Source: Chloroflexota bacterium (lineage in GTDB: Bacteria > Chloroflexota > Anaerolineae > Aggregatilineales > Phototrophicaceae). Taken from it: a stretch of DNA of 64,000 nt. The stretch is from assembly GCA_020161935.1 (NCBI GenBank), contig JAIUNI010000018.1, positions 62,001 through 126,000 on the forward strand, read 5' to 3'. Position numbers and translations under genes: made by a program. Of the stretch, positions 10,222 to 17,274 are shown piece by piece; the first letter of the stretch is position 1; each line of letters begins with the position of its first letter. Below the pieces are notes generated by a model. The model was not told the origin of the DNA. It did no database searches and saw only the letters and a program-made list of their open reading frames with translations.

Positions 10222-10549
10222 TGAAACACGCTTACGCGATATGTTGGATGAAGTACGCCATGTCTCGACGTTTATTCACGAACAAACTCGCAGTGACCTC
10301 GACACTAATTTGATGCTTGCCTATGCAGTCGTTCGGGCTATCGAAGTGATTGGCGAGGCGGCAGCACGGGTTACTGAAGAAACACGAAACACATACCCGA
10401 ATATCCTGTGGAAAAATATTATCGGAATGCGTAACCGTATCGTCCACAATTACAATAATGTAAATCTTGACATTGTTTGGCAGGTTGCCAGCGAAAATTT
10501 ACCTCAACTTGAATTACAATTAGTTGCTATCCTGACTAATAGCGAATAA
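10208..10549 (+). CDS. hepT: HepT-like HEPN ribonuclease toxin (DUF86)
   Basis: 113 residues, all helical. It contains the catalytic HEPN signature R-x4-H-x-Y as RNRIVHNY near residues 76-83, preceded by AIEVIGEAAARV, the typical DUF86 helix. HepT toxins cut RNA (some members act on tRNA) and are silenced by the adjacent MntA. ATG 10208 is chosen; ATG 10193 would add five residues and lengthen the overlap with mntA. Family and pairing are clear; the cellular target and any defence role are inference. Confidence 0.87.
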   Translation: MNEFDETRLRDMLDEVRHVSTFIHEQTRSDLDTNLMLAYAVVRAIEVIGEAAARVTEETRNTYPNILWKNIIGMRNRIVHNYNNVNLDIVWQVASENLPQLELQLVAILTNSE

Positions 10550-10557
10550 CACGAACC

Positions 10558-11055
10558 ATGACAGACACCCTTCAGCAGCGCGTGGCACGGCAAATCGAAC
10601 TGGCCTTCACCGACACCCCTTACCCCGGCGATAACGCCATCACTGCCGGCGACGACGAGTCACTCGCGGCGGCGCTGAAGGGGCAGAAGTGGCAGGCTGT
10701 CGGCCATGAACTGCTTTACCGCTTCCGCTGGGATATGTTCCTGTTTACGCCGGAAGGCTTTCGTTATTACGCGCCGGCCATGATGCGGGCAGCGCTGCTC
10801 CAGCATGACCAGATCGGCACCGTAACCGATAACCTCATTTTCTGCCTCACGCCGCAGTCGCAAGAACAAATCAATAATTATGTGGCAGGGGAGTACAACG
10901 ATTATTTCTCGCGCCGTGCGTCGGCCTTTAATGCTGCCGAGAAAACGGCCGTACTGACGTTCCTCGATACGTTCGCCGCCGTCTACCCGCTGGGTTACCT
11001 GCTCTATGACATCGATCTTGTTGGCACCACAATTGAGTTTTGGAAATACGCTTAA
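10558..11055 (+). CDS. Conserved hypothetical protein, paralogue of the next gene
   Basis: 165 residues with no signal peptide or membrane segment. It shares a common layout with the gene at 11176: RVARQIELAFTDTPYPGD, then FTPEGFRYYAPAMMRAAL, then a C-terminal AEKTAVLTFLDTF. The pattern recalls the DUF6714 type of small cytoplasmic proteins, but this is a guess from memory. It starts eight bases after hepT and could ride on the same transcript, although its base composition is more GC-rich than that of the toxin-antitoxin genes. Function unknown. Confidence 0.65.
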   Translation: MTDTLQQRVARQIELAFTDTPYPGDNAITAGDDESLAAALKGQKWQAVGHELLYRFRWDMFLFTPEGFRYYAPAMMRAALLQHDQIGTVTDNLIFCLTPQSQEQINNYVAGEYNDYFSRRASAFNAAEKTAVLTFLDTFAAVYPLGYLLYDIDLVGTTIEFWKYA

Positions 11056-11175
11056 TGCTTCTCCAAGTTTATTTCGGTTAAAATTGTGCTATAACAGAAA
11101 TGTTATGCCGCTGCACGGATAACTCACCCCCAACCTGAATGTGCAACGTGCCAGTTCCAAACGAGGCATCGTCTA

Positions 11176-11733
11176 ATGTCCAGCACAGAGCTTTTTCCGA
11201 AGGTCGAACTTTCCCCGGCACACGAAATCCGTCAACGTGTGGCTGCACAAATTGAAGAAGCGTTTGCTCCAACCCCGTACCCCGGTGACGCGAACATCGG
11301 CAAGCCGGAAATGGATAGCGCCGCCCTCACACGCGCCTTCTGGGGCAAGAACTGGCGTGATGTGCAGCTTGTGACCCTCTCGAACTATCATGTCGACCTG
11401 CCGCTGATGACACCCGAAGCATTCCGATATTACCTTCCGGCGTTCATGCTGGCCGCGATGTTCTATTATCACCACGTCAGCACCCTGCCGATTGGCCTGA
11501 TGCACAGCCTAACACCGCCTGACCCGACACTGCTGCAAAAGTATCTGGATAAGAAGACTGATCCGCTCAAGCACTCTCAAATCACGGACTTTCTGAACCG
11601 TGTCGGCGCGTTTACCCCAACCGAAAAAGCGGCCATTCGCGCCTTCCTCGAAAACTATACCAAGTGGCAGCCGGATGCCCGCAGCGAAACCCGCCATCTG
11701 CAACGCGCGATAGACTTCTGGCGCACGGCGTAA
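11176..11733 (+). CDS. Conserved hypothetical protein, paralogue of the preceding gene
   Basis: 185 residues, soluble. It is a diverged duplicate of the 10558 gene: RVAAQIEEAFAPTPYPGD, MTPEAFRYYLPAFMLAAM and FTPTEKAAIRAFLENY align with the same three blocks there. An extra ~17-residue N-terminus and an insertion near DKKTDPLKHSQ distinguish it. The ATG at 11176 is preferred as the first plausible start. Separation of 120 bases from its paralogue suggests it may have its own promoter. Function unknown. Confidence 0.65.
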   Translation: MSSTELFPKVELSPAHEIRQRVAAQIEEAFAPTPYPGDANIGKPEMDSAALTRAFWGKNWRDVQLVTLSNYHVDLPLMTPEAFRYYLPAFMLAAMFYYHHVSTLPIGLMHSLTPPDPTLLQKYLDKKTDPLKHSQITDFLNRVGAFTPTEKAAIRAFLENYTKWQPDARSETRHLQRAIDFWRTA

Positions 11734-11913
11734 GCGGTTCAGGCGTTTAATGGGCTTTCCAATCACATTCTATGGTGATCGGATTTATTTCTTATCTCAA
11801 TACCATAAATAGGTAGCCACTATTCCTATTCGTTTGGGACTGGAATACGCTAATCTTAAGTCGCAAAGTGTCATATTCATGACCATTTTTGACTTAACAA
11901 AAGGCACACTGGT

Positions 11914-12678
11914 ATGGAAAACCGATTTATGGCGACTCCTTTTTTTATCGACCAACCCCGACCTGAAATTGAACAGCTTGCCGCTGCCGATTGGCAAATC
12001 AACAAACCAGCTTTAGATACGGATGAGCGCTACGCCCGCATGACAGCGCTGAATAATGGCCTCGCCGATTTCACCGCGAAAACCATCGTGGCGGGCAATC
12101 GACCGGTTAGCGTCAACGGGGACTGCTGTGTCGCAATCGGGATGATGGCCGGCTTGCAGCGGGCGGGGATTAACCCGTTGGTGATCTGGTTGGACGCGCA
12201 TGGTGACTTCAACACCTTTGAAACCACACCCAGCCAATTTATCGGCGGGATGCCTTTAGCCATGATCGTCGGTAAAGGCGAGCAGAAACTCATGGAACAA
12301 GCGGGCGCTAAACCGCTGCCGGAAGATCAAGTGATATTAGCCGACGCGCGTGACCTCGATATTGCTGAAGGCGTAGCGGTACGCTCATCCAAAGTACGCC
12401 ATATTCACTACATGGATGACTTGATTAAGCATGACCTCGGCGACCAACCCCTTTATGTTCACTTTGATACCGACATCCTCAACCCTGAGGATGCACCCGC
12501 AGTGGCTTACCCGACCGACGGTGGGCCAAAGACCGAAGCACTTGTTAAAGTAATGCAGCGTCTTGCCAACACAGGCCGGGTCGTGGCGGTATCCATGACG
12601 ACATGGGATATGGCAAAGGACACGGACAAAAAGACCCAAGCGGCTTGCATGGCGTGTTTTAACGCGCTCGTCGGGTAA
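11914..12678 (+). CDS. Arginase/agmatinase superfamily protein with altered metal site
   Basis: 254 residues. The ureohydrolase landmarks are VNGDCCVAIG, WLDAHGDFNT and VHFDTDILNP, matching the GGDHS, DAHxD and DxDxxDP metal-binding motifs of the superfamily. The first motif has Cys where canonical arginases have a His metal ligand; this GDC variant occurs in a subgroup usually annotated only as arginase family protein, so guanidino-group hydrolysis should not be assumed. ATG 11914 has AAAAGG nine bases upstream; ATG 11929 is a possible alternative. It is followed 17 bases later by the Nudix-GNAT gene and may be co-transcribed with it. Confidence 0.8.
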   Translation: MENRFMATPFFIDQPRPEIEQLAAADWQINKPALDTDERYARMTALNNGLADFTAKTIVAGNRPVSVNGDCCVAIGMMAGLQRAGINPLVIWLDAHGDFNTFETTPSQFIGGMPLAMIVGKGEQKLMEQAGAKPLPEDQVILADARDLDIAEGVAVRSSKVRHIHYMDDLIKHDLGDQPLYVHFDTDILNPEDAPAVAYPTDGGPKTEALVKVMQRLANTGRVVAVSMTTWDMAKDTDKKTQAACMACFNALVG

Positions 12679-12695
12679 AAAGTATATGTGCATTT

Positions 12696-13691
12696 ATGAC
12701 TGATCTCATCTACTGTCCGGTTTGTGGGCACACGTTAGGGCTGAAGGAAGTCGGCGGCAGGACGCGCCAGGCCTGTGCCAACTGCGGTTATGTGCATTAT
12801 GTAAACCCTGTACCCGCCGTTGGCATCCTCATCGAGATGGATGGCGGCGTGGTGCTCATCCGGCGAGGCCAGCCACCCCATCAGGGCGAGTGGACGCTGC
12901 CGAGCGGGTTTATCGAAGCCGACGAAAGTGCGGAGGCCGCCGCTATCCGTGAGGCGGCAGAGGAAACTGGACTACAGGTTGAGGTGATTGAGATGATGGG
13001 GATCAATTCGTTCCCCGAAGGCCCGCCGATGAGCGGTATTATGATCTTCTACCGCGCGAAACCGGTCGGCGGCACCTTGCAAGGGGGTGACGATGCAATC
13101 GAAGCGCAGGTATTTCTACCGGGCAGCATTCCACGCTTGCCTTTCCGTACGCACCGCGAGACGATTGCCCAGTGGTTGAGGCAGCAGCCCATGCGTGCCG
13201 TTCGGTTGAACGCCGCGCTGCAAGAGGAAGATACCAGCCGCGACGAACTCACGCAGGACTTCGACATTCGCCCTGCCGAGGTGAATGACCTGCAAGAAGT
13301 AACCGCCTTATTGGCTCTTATTCCCGCCAATTATGCGCTGAAGGACGAGGATTGGCGCGATGTAGGCATGCGCTTTCGCGAGTCATCCGGTTTCGAGGTT
13401 TTCGTCGCCGTTGTCCGCCAAGAGCCGCCGATCATCATCGGGTTTATCGCCCTGTCGATTTTGCGCGGTTTAACCGGTGGGCAGGGGTTTATCAACGACA
13501 TGGCCGTGCTGCCAACCTACCAGCGGCAGGGGGTAGGCGCAGCGTTGTTGGAAGCGGCAGTGCGCCGTGCTAACCGTTTAGATTTACGCTCGATTCGCGT
13601 CAACGTAGAACGCGGCAGTGAACGGGCGCAAGCGTTTTACAAAGCCAGTGGTTTTAGTGAAGAAACGATCCTGCATTTCAAAATCCGTTGA
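12696..13691 (+). CDS. Zinc-ribbon Nudix hydrolase fused to a GNAT acetyltransferase
   Basis: 331 residues in three parts. Residues 1-35 form a zinc ribbon (CPVCGH and CANCGY). The Nudix domain carries an intact box, GFIEADESAEAAAI then REAAEETGL, for hydrolysing nucleoside-diphosphate-linked substrates. From about residue 185 a GNAT domain begins (DFDIRPAEVNDL) with acetyl-CoA-binding QRQGVGAALL and the C-terminal AQAFYKASGF. The zinc ribbon plus Nudix half resembles NADH-pyrophosphatase-like or ADP-ribose hydrolases. Both catalytic signatures look functional, so this appears to be a real bifunctional fusion; the shared substrate logic is unknown. Confidence 0.88.
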   Translation: MTDLIYCPVCGHTLGLKEVGGRTRQACANCGYVHYVNPVPAVGILIEMDGGVVLIRRGQPPHQGEWTLPSGFIEADESAEAAAIREAAEETGLQVEVIEMMGINSFPEGPPMSGIMIFYRAKPVGGTLQGGDDAIEAQVFLPGSIPRLPFRTHRETIAQWLRQQPMRAVRLNAALQEEDTSRDELTQDFDIRPAEVNDLQEVTALLALIPANYALKDEDWRDVGMRFRESSGFEVFVAVVRQEPPIIIGFIALSILRGLTGGQGFINDMAVLPTYQRQGVGAALLEAAVRRANRLDLRSIRVNVERGSERAQAFYKASGFSEETILHFKIR

Positions 13692-13765
13692 GGTATAACT
13701 AGTCTCGGTTTGGTCTCGTTGGTTTATATCGTGTATTCACGATTGCGATGTTATAGAGGTTGGAA

Positions 13766-15259
13766 ATGGCAGATAGATCAGAACCTTCTGAAACAGTTAA
13801 CCGTCGGAGTGCCACACGGATGCCAACCGGCATCAAAGGCTTAGATGAAATTCTCCACGGTGGATTGTTGTCACAAGCTGCTTATATGCTTCATGGCAAT
13901 CCGGGCAGCGGTAAAACGATTCTAGGCTTACATTTTTTGACTGCCGGCGCAAAGAATGGTGACCGCTCGTTATTTATCGCGATGGGCGAAACCGAAACCC
14001 AAATTCGCCGCAACGCCGAAACCATGAACTTTGATGTCAGCAGCATTGAGTTTCTCGATCTGGCACCATCGGCTGACTTCTTCGCACAGGCACAAAGCTA
14101 TGACATCTTTTCTCCCTCGGACGTTGAGCGTGAACCCACTACAGAACGCATCACGACTGAAGTCAACAAATTAAAACCTGTTCGTGTGTTTATTGATGCG
14201 ATGACGCATTTCCGTTATCTGGCGAGTGATGACTTGCAATTCCGTCGTCAGGCGCATTCCTTCTTGCGGTTCTTGGTGGATAACGGGGCAACCGTTCTCT
14301 TTACCTCCGAGGACAGCCCGGATAACCCGGACAATGATTTGCAATATATGAGCGACGGTATCATTCGGCTGGAACATCACGGGGAAGATCGGACAATTAG
14401 TGTTACCAAATTCCGCGGATCGGATTTCATGAGTGGCGAACATTCCATTCGGCTGACCGACGGCGGCATGTTGGTTTTCCCGCGTCTACAGCTCACAGTT
14501 GAGCTTTCTCAAGACTTTACATCCGAAGTGATCTCATCCGGCATTCCCGAATTGGATGAACTCATTTCAGGTGGTATCGAGCGCGGCACAATCACGATGA
14601 TTACTGGCCCAACAGGTGTTGGTAAAACTGCCTTAGGGATGCAGTTCATGAAAGAAGCCGCAGGGCGCGGTGAACGATCCGTGATTTACTCATTTGAGGA
14701 ATGGACAGACAAACTGCTTAATCGCAGCAAAAGTATCAACATACCGGTTGCCGATATGGTGAAGCGTGGAACGCTCTCGGTGATACAGGTTGAACCACTG
14801 CACTTTGGGCCGGATGAATTCGCGGATATGGTGCGTAAGGATATTGAGCAGAAGGGCGCGGCGATTGTCATGATCGACAGCATTTCCAGCTACGGGCTTT
14901 CTATTCGGGGTGATGATCTTGTTCGCCACTTGCACACCTTAGGCAAATTCCTTCAAAGTAAGAATATCGCGGTCATTTTAGTGAATGCCATCGATGCCAT
15001 CATTGGGTCATATCAGGCGACTGATATTTCAGCCAGCTACATGGCGGACACCATCATTCTGCTGCGGTATCTGGAATTAGAAGGTCAACTGCGCCGTACC
15101 GTAGGAGTGTTAAAGAAGCGCCATTCAGATTTCCAAAAGACGCTGCGCGAGTTTGAAATTACCAAATATGGTCTAAAAGTAGGTAAGCCGCTGACCGACC
15201 TACGGGGTATTTTATCGGGCATGCCGGAATGGGTAGACAAAAGTGGCGATCAAAAGTGA
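13766..15259 (+). CDS. KaiC-like double-domain RecA-family ATPase
   Basis: 497 residues with two KaiC/RadA-type domains. Walker A motifs are GNPGSGKT (about residues 44-51) and GPTGVGKT (about 281-288). Domain 2 keeps the catalytic Glu pair in YSFEEW; domain 1 reads MGETET, so only one of the two Glu is kept. The segment matching the cyanobacterial KaiC phosphosites reads TDISASYMADTII: Ser is retained (S424) while the neighbouring Thr is Tyr (Y425). No kaiA or kaiB lies nearby. Its stop overlaps the next gene, and a histidine kinase and receiver follow, so it likely acts as an ATP-driven input or timer module of a two-component pathway. ATG 13766 has GAGG upstream. Confidence 0.9.
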   Translation: MADRSEPSETVNRRSATRMPTGIKGLDEILHGGLLSQAAYMLHGNPGSGKTILGLHFLTAGAKNGDRSLFIAMGETETQIRRNAETMNFDVSSIEFLDLAPSADFFAQAQSYDIFSPSDVEREPTTERITTEVNKLKPVRVFIDAMTHFRYLASDDLQFRRQAHSFLRFLVDNGATVLFTSEDSPDNPDNDLQYMSDGIIRLEHHGEDRTISVTKFRGSDFMSGEHSIRLTDGGMLVFPRLQLTVELSQDFTSEVISSGIPELDELISGGIERGTITMITGPTGVGKTALGMQFMKEAAGRGERSVIYSFEEWTDKLLNRSKSINIPVADMVKRGTLSVIQVEPLHFGPDEFADMVRKDIEQKGAAIVMIDSISSYGLSIRGDDLVRHLHTLGKFLQSKNIAVILVNAIDAIIGSYQATDISASYMADTIILLRYLELEGQLRRTVGVLKKRHSDFQKTLREFEITKYGLKVGKPLTDLRGILSGMPEWVDKSGDQK

Positions 15260-15633
15260 GTTCACGACTGCCCATATTAAATGTGGCGTGTAACAAGCGA
15301 AACGGGGATCTGCTGGCTCAATTTCTGGGCAATCAGGGGTATAACAGTGTATCCGTAACAACCATCGCGGATTTTGAAAGCAGTTTACATTCCGTTATAG
15401 GGTTTGGGTTGGCAATCGTCGACATTTCTGGTTTTGACCGGCGCATCTGGAACGCTTGTGACAAACTTTCGCAAATCCATGTGCCGCTCATGGTTGTCAT
15501 GCCGATGCAAGCACAGCACGCTCGCCATGAGGGCTTTTTACATGGCGCTCAAAGGGTGATGGTAAAGCCGCTCATCATGAAAGAATTGATCGAGTCAATC
15601 AGTATGGTTGCGTTGGAGAATCAACATGAGTAA
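15256..15633 (+). CDS. Receiver-like (CheY-fold) protein coupled to the KaiC homologue
   Basis: 125 residues with the alternating strand-helix pattern of a receiver domain: LPILNVACNK, an Asp in GLAIVDISGF, and RVMVKPLIMKEL with the conserved Lys-Pro near the end. The acidic pair normally found at the end of strand 1 is missing (ACNKRN), so metal binding and phosphorylation are doubtful; it may be a pseudo-receiver. The GTG start shares four bases (GTGA) with the kaiC-like stop, indicating tight translational coupling. There is no output domain. Confidence 0.65.
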   Translation: MSSRLPILNVACNKRNGDLLAQFLGNQGYNSVSVTTIADFESSLHSVIGFGLAIVDISGFDRRIWNACDKLSQIHVPLMVVMPMQAQHARHEGFLHGAQRVMVKPLIMKELIESISMVALENQHE

Positions 15634-16660
15634 GGGCGTTATCCTTATTGCCGTTGAGAACAAAGCGAATCGCGAGATATTGCAAACCTATCTTAAGCAA
15701 TACTATGAGGTTGATGTCCACACATCAGAGGAGCCATTCCAGAAAGATTTTGACCTTGGTATTTTTGATGGAATGGGGCTTAATCATCTGCGCGGGCAAA
15801 TCGATAGCCACCGTAGTGCGAACTCGAAATTATTCTTACCGATCTTGTTGATTACATCCCGTCAGGATATTAGTGTGCTGACAAATAATCTCTGGCAAAC
15901 GATTGACGAGATCATTTTTTCGCCGATAGAAAAATTGGAATTGATCGCTCGTGTCGAAATGATGCTGCGTGCGCGCCGCTATTCAGTTGCGCTCGAAGAC
16001 TTAATAGCGACTGTCAAGGAGGGTACAGCGTTAGCCGAGAGGCAGCGATTAGCCCACGAGTTACATGATACCGTCACCCAAACCCTGTTCCTCGCCAGTA
16101 CGTTGGCCCAAACCGTGCCGCTGACCCAAAAGAAAAATCCCCAGCTCGCCGCAACCCAACTGGATGAAGTCGGGCAGTTGAACCGTTCTGCGATGGCACA
16201 GATGCGGCTCTTGCTGCTCGAAATTCGCCCTGATAATCTACTCCGTACGGATTTAAAGGAATTATTCGAGCAGCTTGCCTTAGCCACCGAAGGCCGGGAT
16301 CGAATTATTATGAATGTCGAAGTAGATGAGATAGGTGTACTGCCAGAAACCACCCACTTGACCCTATACCGAATCACCCAAGAGGCGGTAAACAATATTG
16401 TTAAGCATAGTCATGCAACAGCGGCTTCGATCACCTTGCACGTCCGTGATGGTAAGCTAGAGCTGCATATTAGCGATAATGGACGTGGATTTAACGTCGA
16501 GGAAACGGCAAACAGGCTTGGCTTACAAGGCATACGCGAACGCGCTGACCTGCTCGGTGCTTACGTGAATATTCAAAGTGATGCCGTTCAAGGTGGAACT
16601 GATATAGCCGTTACGGTGCCAATTTCTGAAAAACTTGCTGCCCATTCTCATTCTAAGTAA
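15626..16660 (+). CDS. Histidine kinase (NarL-partner type) with N-terminal pseudo-receiver
   Basis: 344 residues. Residues 1-120 look like a receiver with Asp in FDLGIFDGM, but Ser replaces the conserved Lys (FSPIEKLEL), suggesting a non-phosphorylated sensor-like domain. A HisKA_3 dimerisation helix follows with RLAHELHDTVTQTL (phospho-His probably H147), then a HATPase with N-box QEAVNNIVKH and G-box DNGRGF and GLQGIRERA. No membrane segment, so the kinase is cytoplasmic. ATG 15626 overlaps the preceding stop by eight bases. Its natural partner is the receiver at 16747, of the type used by NarL-class kinases. Input probably comes from the upstream KaiC-like protein. Confidence 0.9.
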   Translation: MSKGVILIAVENKANREILQTYLKQYYEVDVHTSEEPFQKDFDLGIFDGMGLNHLRGQIDSHRSANSKLFLPILLITSRQDISVLTNNLWQTIDEIIFSPIEKLELIARVEMMLRARRYSVALEDLIATVKEGTALAERQRLAHELHDTVTQTLFLASTLAQTVPLTQKKNPQLAATQLDEVGQLNRSAMAQMRLLLLEIRPDNLLRTDLKELFEQLALATEGRDRIIMNVEVDEIGVLPETTHLTLYRITQEAVNNIVKHSHATAASITLHVRDGKLELHISDNGRGFNVEETANRLGLQGIRERADLLGAYVNIQSDAVQGGTDIAVTVPISEKLAAHSHSK

Positions 16661-16746
16661 TACACTGGAATAGTCTCACTATCTATTCACAATAGCCAGT
16701 TGAGCATTATAGTTAGAATGAGGAAAGAGAAAAATGATGCGCCGAA

Positions 16747-17121
16747 ATGTCAAATAATATTATTCGTGTAATGATCGTTGATGATCATCCACAAGTCAGA
16801 TATGGGTTGTCGGTCTTTCTTGACCTGTGGGATGACCTTCAGTTGGTGGGGGAAGCGGACAATGGCGAAAAAGCACTCGCTCTAGCCGCCGAGCTTCATC
16901 CTGACATCATTCTGATGGACCTTGCTATGCCGGTTATGGATGGCGTTACTGCCACGCGCCTCATCAAAAAGAAATTTCCCGACATCCAAATTGTCGTCCT
17001 CACAAGTTCGATTGACCTCGATATGATTCAGCAAGCGCTGGATGCTGGCGCAAAAAGCTACATGCTTAAAAATGTGAATATCGACACGATGGCTCAAACC
17101 ATTCGTGCCGCCGCAAATTAA
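16747..17121 (+). CDS. Stand-alone NarL-type response-regulator receiver
   Basis: 124 residues, a complete receiver: MIVDDHPQVRYGL (acidic pair), phospho-acceptor D58 in IILMDLAMPVMDG, Thr/Ser in VVLTSS and Lys in SYMLKN. The sequence is closest in style to NarL/FixJ receivers, but the protein ends right after the last helix (TIRAAAN) with no LuxR-type DNA-binding domain. Either it is a genuine single-domain regulator signalling by protein contact, or it was truncated. The stop is TAA and no HTH-coding sequence is visible just downstream. It is 86 bases after the kinase gene. Confidence 0.88.
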   Translation: MSNNIIRVMIVDDHPQVRYGLSVFLDLWDDLQLVGEADNGEKALALAAELHPDIILMDLAMPVMDGVTATRLIKKKFPDIQIVVLTSSIDLDMIQQALDAGAKSYMLKNVNIDTMAQTIRAAAN

Positions 17122-17214
17122 CACGCATATTCCCCTAGCCACTTTAGCTCTTTAGTCTTAAAACCCGCCTGTAATTATAAACACGGTACCACCATGCTAA
17201 CGTTGAGCGAAAAT

Positions 17215-17252
17215 AGACCTCCTCGCCCATCTTGGCGCGCTTGGCGATTCGT
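17215..17252. repeat. Dispersed CTTGGCG-type repeat
   Basis: CATCTTGGCGCGCTTGGCG followed by ATTCGTCTTA resembles the segment at 51266-51298 (AATCTTGGCGTTCTTGGCG ... CGGTTCGTTTTG). It belongs to the same family of intergenic repeats and lies just downstream of the kinase-AAA-TPR gene. Confidence 0.5.
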
Positions 17253-17274
17253 CTTAGCCTTAACTGGCGACTGG

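Noticed and set aside
16747..17274. Search for a LuxR-type DNA-binding domain lost by frameshift after the receiver
   Set aside because: No HTH-like sequence is visible in any frame before the convergent gene.
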